DNA of 43,312 nucleotides, taken from contig CACEJN010000007.1 in the NCBI GenBank assembly GCA_902559935.1, positions 1-43,312 of the forward strand. Reading direction: 5' to 3'. Under the pieces are notes generated by a model. It was given only the letters and a program-made list of their open reading frames with translations, did not search any database and was not told the origin of the DNA. The stretch is from an uncultured Pelagibacteraceae bacterium (GTDB lineage: Bacteria > Pseudomonadota > Alphaproteobacteria > Pelagibacterales > Pelagibacteraceae). A program made the translations under genes and the position numbers. This document shows, piece by piece, positions 34,233-41,811 of the stretch. How positions within the stretch are numbered: position 1 is the first letter of the stretch; every line of letters begins with the position of its first letter.

Positions 34233-34246
34233 CTTATATATATAAG
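34233..34246. promoter_or_regulatory. 14-bp palindrome between divergent dehydrogenase and iolE genes
   Basis: CTTATATATATAAG is a perfect palindrome centred in the 30-bp spacer between the two start codons (34224 and 34255). It could be a shared operator or a pair of overlapping -10 boxes. A/T-rich palindromes arise easily by chance in this genome, so position is the main support. Confidence 0.35.
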
Positions 34247-34254
34247 ACTTATTT

Positions 34255-35157
34255 ATGTCAGTAAAATTAGGAATAGCGCCGATTGCATGGAGTAATGATG
34301 ACATGCCGGAACTAGGAGGCGATACTTCTTTAGAACAATGCTTGTCAGAAGCAAGTCAGGCAGGTTTTATTGGAATTGAGTCTGGAGGAAAATTTCCCAA
34401 AACATCTGAGGAGTTAATACCTAAATTAAAAGAATTTAATTTAAATCTTTGCTCAGGTTGGTATGGAGCAAACTTAAGAAAAAATAGTGTTACAGAGGAA
34501 AAAAATTTAATTCAAGATCAGCTAAAGTTATTTAAAGATTGCAATTCACCTTGTATGGTTTTTGCAGAGGTTTCAGGTTCAATTCAGGGAGATCCAAACA
34601 GAAGACTTTCTACAAGACCAAAAATGGATCTTGATGAAGCAAAAAAATATTATTCAAAAATTTCTGAAATGGGAAAATATTTAGAAGATGAAGGTATGCC
34701 TCTTGCTTACCATCATCACATGGGAACAGTAATAGAAACTGAGGAAGATACGATAAAATTGTTAGAAAATACTGATGATAGTGTTAAACTTACTTTAGAC
34801 ACTGGCCATATGTTATTTGCTCAGGGCAATTCTCTAAAAATTTTAAAAGATTTCAGTGAAAGACTTATTCATATGCACTGCAAAGATATTAGAAAAGATG
34901 TTTTAGAAAAATCTTTGAAAGAAGATTTAAGTTTTAGAGGAGCATTTTTAGAGGGTGCTTTTACAGTACCTGGTGATGGCTGTATTGATTACAAGCCACT
35001 ATTTGATGTATTAAAAGAAAAAAATTATTCAGGTTGGTTGGTAGTTGAAGCTGAGCAAGATCCAGCAAAAGCAAATCCTTTTGAATATGCAAAGATTGGT
35101 TATAAATATTTAACTGAAACCTTAAATAGCAGCAATATAGAGATTTTTAAAAATTGA
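34255..35157 (+). CDS. iolE: Myo-inosose-2 dehydratase-like protein (IolE), xylose-isomerase-like TIM barrel
   Basis: 300-residue TIM-barrel metal enzyme of the AP_endonuc_2 family. The N-terminus IGIAPIAWSNDDMPELGG-type (LGIAPIAWSNDDMPELGGDT), ECLSEASQAGFIGIESGGKF-like helix and LCSGWYGANL are close to the IolE pattern (NP/A-I-xWSNDDxPELGG...SGWY). LTLDTGHMLFAQG, HMHCKDIR, and WLVVEAEQDP carry expected metal ligands. IolE dehydrates scyllo-inosose. It is divergent from the dehydrogenases and abuts the convergent pilin-like gene. The remaining iol genes (iolB, C, D, J) are not in the window, so the pathway is incomplete here. Confidence 0.85.
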   Translation: MSVKLGIAPIAWSNDDMPELGGDTSLEQCLSEASQAGFIGIESGGKFPKTSEELIPKLKEFNLNLCSGWYGANLRKNSVTEEKNLIQDQLKLFKDCNSPCMVFAEVSGSIQGDPNRRLSTRPKMDLDEAKKYYSKISEMGKYLEDEGMPLAYHHHMGTVIETEEDTIKLLENTDDSVKLTLDTGHMLFAQGNSLKILKDFSERLIHMHCKDIRKDVLEKSLKEDLSFRGAFLEGAFTVPGDGCIDYKPLFDVLKEKNYSGWLVVEAEQDPAKANPFEYAKIGYKYLTETLNSSNIEIFKN

Positions 35158-35658
35158 TTATCTATAAATAGAAGTAAGTTCGTTGTTTCCTGCTGCAACA
35201 CAAGGTGATTTAAAACAAGTACCAACAATCCACTCTGAACCTGGATCAGGTAAAAAATTCGAAGACATTACAAAGATCACTCCCATTTCAACGGCTTGAC
35301 CAGCTTTACCTTCAGCTTTTATTCTTGGATCAGGATCAGTTTTCACTTTTGAGTCATCAGAAAATGGATTTTCTATTTTTAAATTTTCATTGATATAATT
35401 AACAACTTTATCAGCTATCCATTCACCATTACATGGATCACCCCAAACAGTGAATTTACCTTCATCGTTGTTTCCACATTTATTAATTTCATCATTAATT
35501 AGATCAACGACTTTGTTGTGATTTTCTTTTACTAAATTAGCTTTAGCTTCAACCGCTGGTCTCGTGCTTGCTGTCCAAATTAACATTCCAACTACAAAAA
35601 TTGCAGAGGCAGATACTAAAAACTCTAAAAAACCAAAATTCTTGAAGTTAATTTTCAT
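35158..35658 (-). CDS. Membrane-anchored, pilin-like hypothetical protein
   Basis: 166 residues, no family recognised with certainty. An N-terminal short basic stretch MKINFKNFG is followed by a single hydrophobic helix (about 10-30, FLEFLVSASAIFVVGMLIW) and then a soluble domain with four cysteines (KCGNN, DPCNGEW, TCFKSPC), which may form disulfides outside the membrane. The G-F-L-E-F-L-V opening resembles a type IV prepilin site, but Glu is at +3 instead of +5. It follows the hydroxyacid dehydrogenase by one base on the same strand and abuts iolE's end convergently. It could equally be an ordinary anchored periplasmic protein. Confidence 0.6.
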   Translation of the reverse strand: MKINFKNFGFLEFLVSASAIFVVGMLIWTASTRPAVEAKANLVKENHNKVVDLINDEINKCGNNDEGKFTVWGDPCNGEWIADKVVNYINENLKIENPFSDDSKVKTDPDPRIKAEGKAGQAVEMGVIFVMSSNFLPDPGSEWIVGTCFKSPCVAAGNNELTSIYR

Positions 35659-35659
35659 A

Positions 35660-36622
35660 TTATAATTTTACAGTCTTTGATTTTTCCAACTTTTTATCAA
35701 AAAAATCAATAATATTTTGAATTGTTTCTTTTCCCATTCTTGTCATACATTCCTCAGTGAACGCAGCAGTATGCGGACTTAAAAATACTTTATTATTTTT
35801 TAGTAAAGGATTATCTGGTTCAGGTGGCTCGATTTCAAAAACATCTAAACCAGCTCCAAGAATTAAATTTTCATTTAAAGCTTTATCTAGATCAATTTCA
35901 TTTATAACTCCACCTCTTGCTGCATTAATTATAATGCAATTTTTTTTCATATTTTTCAGCAAGTTGTAATTGATAATATTCTTTGTTTTTTCATTAAGAG
36001 GCACATGAAGAGATATAGCATCCATGTTTTGTGAGGCTTCCTCTAAACTATCTACTTTTGTACCACCATGCTTTTCAATTATTTCTTTGGACACAAAAGG
36101 ATCATACACAAAAACTTTCATTTCAAATCCCTGACATCTTTTTATTAAAGCCTGTCCAATACGACCAAATCCAGCAATCAATATATTTTTATTCCACAAT
36201 TCAACAGTTTTTGGCAATTTATTTCGGTCATTGAATTTACCACTTTTAACAGTTTCATCGTACATATTTCCTTTTTTGGAAATATTTAGAAGCATAAACA
36301 TTACATGCTCAGCTACAGCCACTGCATTTGCGGTTGCTGTAATTGCAAGAGTAATGTCATTTTTTTTTGTGCTTTCTAAGTCTATATTGTCATAACCAAC
36401 ACCATGTCTTGAAATTATTTTAAGTTTATTTGCACTATCAATTACTTCTCCAGCTAGTTTTGCAGTTCTAATTGAAACGCCATCACAATCTTTTATTTTT
36501 GTTTTAAGAAATTCAATATCTGTATTTTCTATAACCTCAAATTCGTAATCTGGATTATTTTTTATAAGCTCTATCCCAGCTTCATGTATAGGTTGGATTA
36601 CTAATATTTTTTTCATAAGCAT
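35660..36622 (-). CDS. D-isomer-specific 2-hydroxyacid dehydrogenase (SerA/phosphoglycerate dehydrogenase-like)
   Basis: 320-residue NAD-dependent dehydrogenase. The nucleotide loop is IAGFGRIGQALIKRC (about residues 148-162). The catalytic triad of the family is present: Arg in INAARGGVINE, Glu in FEIEPPEPDNPL and His in LSPHTAAFTEE. The substrate-binding start SRHGVGYDNIDLE is typical. There is no C-terminal ACT domain, so it is not a regulated full-length SerA. The substrate is unknown; glycerate, hydroxypyruvate or related keto acids are possible. ATG at 36622 or two codons later could be used. Confidence 0.88.
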   Translation of the reverse strand: MLMKKILVIQPIHEAGIELIKNNPDYEFEVIENTDIEFLKTKIKDCDGVSIRTAKLAGEVIDSANKLKIISRHGVGYDNIDLESTKKNDITLAITATANAVAVAEHVMFMLLNISKKGNMYDETVKSGKFNDRNKLPKTVELWNKNILIAGFGRIGQALIKRCQGFEMKVFVYDPFVSKEIIEKHGGTKVDSLEEASQNMDAISLHVPLNEKTKNIINYNLLKNMKKNCIIINAARGGVINEIDLDKALNENLILGAGLDVFEIEPPEPDNPLLKNNKVFLSPHTAAFTEECMTRMGKETIQNIIDFFDKKLEKSKTVKL

Positions 36623-36658
36623 TTATACACAAATATAAGTTTTATAAAATATTAATTA

Positions 36659-37645
36659 TTAAATTAAATTAGATAAATCTCTTTTATTATTTTTGAAAGT
36701 AGGCAGAGGATATTTAAAAGCAAATTTTCTTGGAATACATTTTTCTTTAGCTTTTTCCCAGAGAGCTAGCCATTGTTTAAAATTTTTAATTTTAAGATTT
36801 TTTTTATTTTTACTTCTAACGTAAAAATTGGGAAGGGGCTCTCGTCCTGATGGCTGTCCAGCAACATTATACCTTAGATCAGCACTTATTCTAAAATCAT
36901 TTGATCTATTTGGTAAAGAACAGTGTATTGAATGTTTGTGCAGAAGTATCACATCACCAATGTTAGCCTCTAAATAAATATGTTTCATATCATCTAACAA
37001 TTCACTATTTTTTAGTTCTACTTGTCCTCTGTATCCTGAAACGTGATTTAGTAATCCTATTTTATTGATCTTTTTAACAGTAATCATACATCCATTTTTT
37101 TTAGTAGTTTTAGTAAAAGGAATCCACACAGTAACCATGTCAGTTAATTTTTGCCCTTTTGTATTTAATACAGCCGCATCCTGATGCCAAGGCGTTCTTC
37201 CGCTTAGACCATCATGAATTGAACCTTTTGGTAATTTTTTTTCAGGCTGTTTAATTCTAGTATTTTGAACAGGGTTAGACATTATTTCTTTACCCAAAAT
37301 ATTTTCTACAACATCCAAAATATTTTTATTAGTAATTAAATTCCATAATGATTGAGTAGCAAAATAATCACTATCTTTTTTTACGTGGTCTCTTGGTAAT
37401 CGAGTATTAAAATATTGATCTAAATCATAAATATTAAGTTTTGAAATATAAGAGTATTTTTTTTTAAAATCGAATTTAAGAACTTTTTTTACGTCTCTCT
37501 TTTTTGCATATTTTTGGATGAGACAATCCATAACAAATTCCATATCATTAAGAATTGGCTTTAAGTCTCTCCTAAAGTTAAGTACATTTTTAACAATCAA
37601 GTACCCATTCTCATATAATTTTTTCTGAAGACTATTTGTCATCAT
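36659..37645 (-). CDS. PhyH-family 2-oxoglutarate/Fe(II) dioxygenase
   Basis: 328-residue member of the phytanoyl-CoA dioxygenase family. The iron ligands are H154 and D156 (TPWHQDAAVL) and H241 in KHSIHCSLPNRS, with the 2OG-binding arginine in NDFRISADLRYN. The N-terminal LYENGYLIVKNVL is typical of the family. It is lysine-rich and otherwise divergent from the PhyH protein at 28205. It lies 28 bases downstream of another oxygenase on the same strand, inside a run with a panE-like reductase and a hydroxyacid dehydrogenase, hinting at a small oxidative pathway. The substrate is unknown. Confidence 0.85.
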   Translation of the reverse strand: MMTNSLQKKLYENGYLIVKNVLNFRRDLKPILNDMEFVMDCLIQKYAKKRDVKKVLKFDFKKKYSYISKLNIYDLDQYFNTRLPRDHVKKDSDYFATQSLWNLITNKNILDVVENILGKEIMSNPVQNTRIKQPEKKLPKGSIHDGLSGRTPWHQDAAVLNTKGQKLTDMVTVWIPFTKTTKKNGCMITVKKINKIGLLNHVSGYRGQVELKNSELLDDMKHIYLEANIGDVILLHKHSIHCSLPNRSNDFRISADLRYNVAGQPSGREPLPNFYVRSKNKKNLKIKNFKQWLALWEKAKEKCIPRKFAFKYPLPTFKNNKRDLSNLI

Positions 37646-37673
37646 TAAAATTTATTTTATCATTCACAATATT

Positions 37674-38543
37674 TCAATGTTTTGGTGCTGTGGTTAAATA
37701 GTTCGCATCATGAAAAGAGGTTAACATTCTTTTTTTGGTGCTAATTATGTGAGGATAATATGAGATACCTTTGTAATTCCATATAACTGGTTTATTTAAT
37801 GCATAACTTCCATAAATAAAAAAACGCTTTGGACAATTTTTTTCTACAAAACGCTTAACTCCATGATAGGAATTTGGAGTAGATTGGAAAAAAACAACAG
37901 TTCCTTTTTTGGGTGTAAAAGATTTGACTATTTCAAGCTCAGTTATTTTTGGAAATCTTCTAAAACTTTTTCTTAAATTTTTTTTTGCTTTTTTTCTATA
38001 GATAGTAAGAGAGCCACCATTCTTTTTTGGAATGTCTGTTAAATAAATTAAGAAATTATATAATCTAGTTATATCATCTCGATGAGGTCTTAATCTATAC
38101 CCTCCTTTTGATACTGAAAAGTCTATATCTAAATTTACTTTAGGATTAGTATAATTATTACCCAATAATTTTTTTAATTCACTAGAATTTAATTTTTTTT
38201 TAATAGTGAACTTTTTAGGATTAAATGATTTTGGTTTATATAAATTTACCCATGATCCATCCTTAAAATTTTTTGTAAAAAGATTTTCAATTTTTTTATA
38301 AAAAGACTTACTATTAAACAGTTTAAAAAGCTTTGCAGAGTTTATTGAATTTTTTATGTATAAATTAAAGTTTTTTGAACCTTTATTAATCCTGCTTCTA
38401 CCTCCCATAATCATATCATCAAATGATTTTGAGTTACTTATTTCTTTAATTAATAAATTACAGATATTTTTTGAAACAACGTTGTCTCCAACTAAAACAG
38501 GAAAGTTACTTTTGATTTTTTTTAATTTATTTGTACTGAGCAT
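37674..38543 (-). CDS. 2OG-Fe(II) oxygenase-like protein
   Basis: 289 residues, very lysine- and asparagine-rich. The C-terminal half has a prolyl-hydroxylase-like pattern: H154 and D156 in LRPHRDDITRLYNFLIYLTD, then H227 in PNSYHGVKRF followed by a basic residue for 2-oxoglutarate (RFF), with GTVVFFQS before the distal histidine. The first 100 residues are unlike any family I know. Its start abuts the panE-like stop. Modification of a protein or a sugar chain is possible, but nothing in the sequence decides. Confidence 0.75.
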   Translation of the reverse strand: MLSTNKLKKIKSNFPVLVGDNVVSKNICNLLIKEISNSKSFDDMIMGGRSRINKGSKNFNLYIKNSINSAKLFKLFNSKSFYKKIENLFTKNFKDGSWVNLYKPKSFNPKKFTIKKKLNSSELKKLLGNNYTNPKVNLDIDFSVSKGGYRLRPHRDDITRLYNFLIYLTDIPKKNGGSLTIYRKKAKKNLRKSFRRFPKITELEIVKSFTPKKGTVVFFQSTPNSYHGVKRFVEKNCPKRFFIYGSYALNKPVIWNYKGISYYPHIISTKKRMLTSFHDANYLTTAPKH

Positions 38544-39488
38544 TTAGCTGTACATTCCTTCTTTCACTTTAATCATTTTATACATCAGATCGTTTAAAGG
38601 TGTTTTAATCCCATGTTTTTTACCTATTTTTGAAACTGCGCCACTAATAAAGTCTATTTCAGTCTTTCTCTTATATTGAACATCAAAAGCCATAGACGAC
38701 TTGTTGGTTTGCATTGAATCTACAATTTTATTAAACATAAATAAGCATTCATCTTCTGAAACATTAACTCCATCTGCAAGCGCCACTTCTCTCGTCTCTA
38801 AAATTATTTCTTTACCTAAATCTCGAGATACTTCGTTTGCTTTATTGTTTATATATAAATCAGTATGATGAAGATCAAAAATTGCAGATAATGGTCCAAT
38901 TGCTGTTAAAGCAAAAAGCTTCATCCATTTTCTTTTCTTTACATCTTCTGTAGCAATCATTTCAAGATTATGTGCTGTAAAAGTATCTGCTATTTCTTTA
39001 ATTCTATCAGTAATTCCTCCCTCGTACTCACCAATCCAAGATGGTAACGAACCATGATTCATTATATGACCTGGTCCTAAAATGTTTGAAGCTTGAGTAG
39101 TTGTTCCACCAATTACTTTTTCATTACCCACAATACCTTGAATAATTGCTTCATGACCAATACCATTTTGAAAAGACATGAATACTGTTTTGTCTCCTAT
39201 GATATTTTTAATACTATTTAATGCAGGCTCTAAAGCAGTAGCTTTACACATAACAATTACAGCATCTACTTTATCTAACGATGATGGATCTGAAGTGGCT
39301 TTAACTTTGATTACTCGATCACCGCCATGTCCATCCATTTTTAAACCATCTTTATTAATTGCATCTACATGCTCTTTCCAAACATCAATTAAAATTACAT
39401 TTAAACCTTTTTCAGCAAGCAAACTGCCAAATAAACAACCCATTGCTCCCGCACCAAGAATAGCTACTTTTAAATCTTTATTAATCAT
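38544..39488 (-). CDS. Ketopantoate reductase-like protein (PanE/ApbA family)
   Basis: 314-residue NADPH-dependent reductase. The Rossmann loop is AILGAGAMGCLFGSLLAEKG (about 9-28); FMSFQNGIGHEAII contains the conserved asparagine; KKRKWMKLFALTAIGPLSA holds the catalytic lysine; and a C-terminal S-x-D-x-x-x-K pattern is seen in SSMAFDVQYKRKTEIDFISG. The fold is that of PanE, but many members reduce other 2-keto acids. It leads a minus-strand run with two oxygenases and a hydroxyacid dehydrogenase and diverges from the DUF1907 gene. Ribosome binding site AAGGTAA. Confidence 0.85.
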   Translation of the reverse strand: MINKDLKVAILGAGAMGCLFGSLLAEKGLNVILIDVWKEHVDAINKDGLKMDGHGGDRVIKVKATSDPSSLDKVDAVIVMCKATALEPALNSIKNIIGDKTVFMSFQNGIGHEAIIQGIVGNEKVIGGTTTQASNILGPGHIMNHGSLPSWIGEYEGGITDRIKEIADTFTAHNLEMIATEDVKKRKWMKLFALTAIGPLSAIFDLHHTDLYINNKANEVSRDLGKEIILETREVALADGVNVSEDECLFMFNKIVDSMQTNKSSMAFDVQYKRKTEIDFISGAVSKIGKKHGIKTPLNDLMYKMIKVKEGMYS

Positions 39489-39514
39489 CGTTACCTTATT
39501 TAAAATTATTTATG

Positions 39515-39540
39515 TATAGAAATTATATATATTATCTATA
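39515..39540. promoter_or_regulatory. Inverted repeat in the panE-like/DUF1907 divergent spacer
   Basis: TATAGA (39515-39520) and TCTATA (39535-39540) flank a 14-base TA-rich centre in the 88-bp gap between the divergent starts. It has the size of an operator for a small dimeric regulator such as the MarR-like protein encoded two genes downstream. The sequence is A/T-only in its centre, so chance occurrence is a real possibility. Confidence 0.35.
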
Positions 39541-39576
39541 GACATTATGCAAAATAAAATATAGCTTGTTCACATC

Positions 39577-40554
39577 ATGCAATTAAAAATAGAAAAAGGA
39601 ACTTTTAAAGATTATTCATTAGAAGATATTTCTGGTGCATTAAGAAAAGGATTATCTGAAAATTTCAAAAACGTTGAAGTAGAAGTGGTAGATTGCCCAA
39701 ATCTAAGAGATTGGGATTGCCCATCAGAAGGAATAAGTGGAAATCAAAAAATAATAGACGTTGGTGGAGAGCCTTATATGCATGATCCAAAATTTATTGG
39801 TGCAGAGTTTGACTATCAAGAAATATCTAAAATGATTAATTCTGAAAAATCTTATGCTTTAGGTGCTGGATCTGGTGCAATGTCTTGTTTAGATGGTCAC
39901 TGCGGAGAATTAGTTATCAATGAAAATTTAATTACTGATGAGTCTAAGTCAATAATAGCAAGAGTAAACCCAGATAAAAAATGTATTGTTGAAAAGTATT
40001 CTGCAAAAAAACACGGTGGACTTGGAAACATTTATTACACAGATGGTAAAAAAGGAAAAGTTATTAAAATAAAAATCAAAGGTAGAAATGGAGAACAAGG
40101 TTCTTTGCCCCAAGCAATGAGGTCCTCTTTATCAAAAAATTTAAAAATAAAAGATAATGAACATTTGTCTCTTGCTGGCGTGTTTAGAGTATTAAATGGA
40201 AAAATAAGGTCACATGTGCAACCTGATTATAAAGATATTAAACACGAGTATTATGATCCTAAACAAATGAAGTGTGTAAAAGATTTTCTTCAATTTTATG
40301 AACCTGTTGGACCAAAATTACAATGTTATACTGTTCTTTGGACGGGTGATCCAACTGGAGGAGAATTAAATCTAAGAGAGTCTGGTGAACATACTCATTT
40401 TCATTCTTATGAACATCAAAGAGATGCGGGACATTATCATTTTGACGTAACGCCTGATGAAATAGAATATGAAGGTTATTTTAATACTGCTACAGAGGTA
40501 CATAGAGTAAATAACATTTATAAAGAGCTACTAAGTAAAAATAGTATTGAATAG
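39577..40554 (+). CDS. DUF1907 family metallo-ester hydrolase (C11orf54-like)
   Basis: 325-residue protein resembling the DUF1907 family, whose human member C11orf54 is a zinc protein with ester hydrolase activity. The family signature is a histidine-rich motif near the C-terminus: H272, H274, H276 (GEHTHFHSY) and H287, H289 (GHYHFD), followed by DEIEYEGYFNTA. Earlier segments DCPNLRDWDCPSEGI, SGAMSCLDGHCGELVIN and KHGGLGNIYYTDGK are also typical. No signal peptide. It is the first of three plus-strand genes with a MarR-like regulator and a PanB-like enzyme. The natural substrate of the family is unknown. Confidence 0.85.
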   Translation: MQLKIEKGTFKDYSLEDISGALRKGLSENFKNVEVEVVDCPNLRDWDCPSEGISGNQKIIDVGGEPYMHDPKFIGAEFDYQEISKMINSEKSYALGAGSGAMSCLDGHCGELVINENLITDESKSIIARVNPDKKCIVEKYSAKKHGGLGNIYYTDGKKGKVIKIKIKGRNGEQGSLPQAMRSSLSKNLKIKDNEHLSLAGVFRVLNGKIRSHVQPDYKDIKHEYYDPKQMKCVKDFLQFYEPVGPKLQCYTVLWTGDPTGGELNLRESGEHTHFHSYEHQRDAGHYHFDVTPDEIEYEGYFNTATEVHRVNNIYKELLSKNSIE

Positions 40555-40582
40555 AAAACTCAATGAGTTTAAATTTATTTAA

Positions 40583-40999
40583 ATGAAAAGACAGTTCAAG
40601 TATCCTAAGCACTTTGAAGAACAAAAAAAAATACCAAAACTTACTCAAAAAAGAATTCAATTAGCAGAAATATCACTTGGTGATTTTGAAGGAAGATTAG
40701 CCAATGAATTATTGAATTGGTTTTCTTTAACTCCACAACATTGGATAATGTTACATATGGTTATGCTCGCTTATTACAAAAATAAATCAATTACTAAAAA
40801 TCAATTACTTAAAGTGATCGAAAAATCATATTTAACCTCAAATGTTTATATCGATACTGCAATTAAAAAAGGTTATTTTAGAATTATAAGAAATGAGAGA
40901 GACAAAAGATCTATATTCATATTACCTTCAGTAATCACCATTAAAACCTTTGAGGAATTTATTGATAGGAGAGATATTCTTTATAAAGGTGTTAAATGA
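40583..40999 (+). CDS. MarR-like winged-helix regulator
   Basis: 138-residue protein with a probable winged helix-turn-helix: LTPQHWIMLHMVMLAYYKNK, then a helix pair SITKNQLLKVIEKSYLTSN and a wing KKGYFRIIRNERDKRSIFILPS, the order seen in MarR-type regulators (the DKRS wing motif especially). No effector-binding site can be named. It overlaps the PanB-like gene by 4 bases (ATGA) and follows the DUF1907 gene by 28, so it probably regulates its own operon and perhaps the divergent panE-like gene. Confidence 0.72.
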   Translation: MKRQFKYPKHFEEQKKIPKLTQKRIQLAEISLGDFEGRLANELLNWFSLTPQHWIMLHMVMLAYYKNKSITKNQLLKVIEKSYLTSNVYIDTAIKKGYFRIIRNERDKRSIFILPSVITIKTFEEFIDRRDILYKGVK

Positions 41000-41811
41000 A
41001 GAATATCTATACATGGGCTGCTAAACCAGCAAAGCGAACTTTAACTGTAGCCGATTTAAAAGCAGCTAAAGGAAAAAGAAAATTTACACAAGTTACAGCG
41101 AATAGTATTGAAGAAGCCGAGGCAGCTGAAAAGGCAGGGTTTGATATGATTATATCGAATGCAAAGAATGTAATTCCTGTAAGAGAAGGTTCAAAAAATT
41201 TATTTTTAACAGCTGCTTTAGTATTAAATGAGTTTGTGACAGCAGACGATATTATGCGTGGAGCTTTTAAAGCATTAGAGAATGGTGCAGATGCAGTTAT
41301 GACACCAAGAAGTATGGACGTAGTTGAAATGCTAGCAAAGGAAGATGTTCCAGTGATGGGGCATTTAGGTTTAGTTCCAAGAAAATCTACTTGGATTGGT
41401 GGCTTGAGAGCAGTGGGTAAAACTGCTGATGAAGCATACGAACTTTTTCAAAAGTTTAAAAGATTAGAAGATGCAGGTGCTTTTTCGGCTGAGTGTGAAG
41501 TCATACCTGAGAATGTAATGGGTGAAATTTCAAAGCGTACAAATATCGTGACTGTTTCTTTGGGCTCAGGTAGAAATGCAGATGTAATGTATTTATTCAT
41601 GGAAGATATCTGTGGTGATACTGAAAATCCTCCAAGACACTCTAAAGCATATGGAAATTTATTAAAATTAAGAAATGAGATAAAAATAGAAAGAATAAAA
41701 GCTCTTAAGGCTTTTAAAAAAGATTCAATGACTGGAAAATTTCCAGGAAAGAAACAATCTTCAAATTTAGAAAAAAAAGAATTTGAGGAATTTATAAATC
41801 AACTTGATTAA
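40996..41811 (+). CDS. Ketopantoate hydroxymethyltransferase-like protein (PanB superfamily), atypical
   Basis: 271-residue TIM-barrel protein of the PEP mutase/PanB superfamily. GHLGLVPRKSTWIGGLRAVGKT (from residue 122) matches PanB's GHLGLTPQSV..GGYKVQG loop, and E166 in SAECEVIPENV matches PanB's catalytic glutamate. But PanB's magnesium aspartates (E. coli D45 in GDSLG and D84 in ADLPF) are not found: the equivalent stretches read ISNAKN and LVLNEF. It is therefore unlikely to be a normal ketopantoate hydroxymethyltransferase. It is coupled to the MarR-like gene by a 4-base overlap, and its stop overlaps the convergent aldolase gene. Its reaction is unknown. Confidence 0.75.
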   Translation: MKNIYTWAAKPAKRTLTVADLKAAKGKRKFTQVTANSIEEAEAAEKAGFDMIISNAKNVIPVREGSKNLFLTAALVLNEFVTADDIMRGAFKALENGADAVMTPRSMDVVEMLAKEDVPVMGHLGLVPRKSTWIGGLRAVGKTADEAYELFQKFKRLEDAGAFSAECEVIPENVMGEISKRTNIVTVSLGSGRNADVMYLFMEDICGDTENPPRHSKAYGNLLKLRNEIKIERIKALKAFKKDSMTGKFPGKKQSSNLEKKEFEEFINQLD

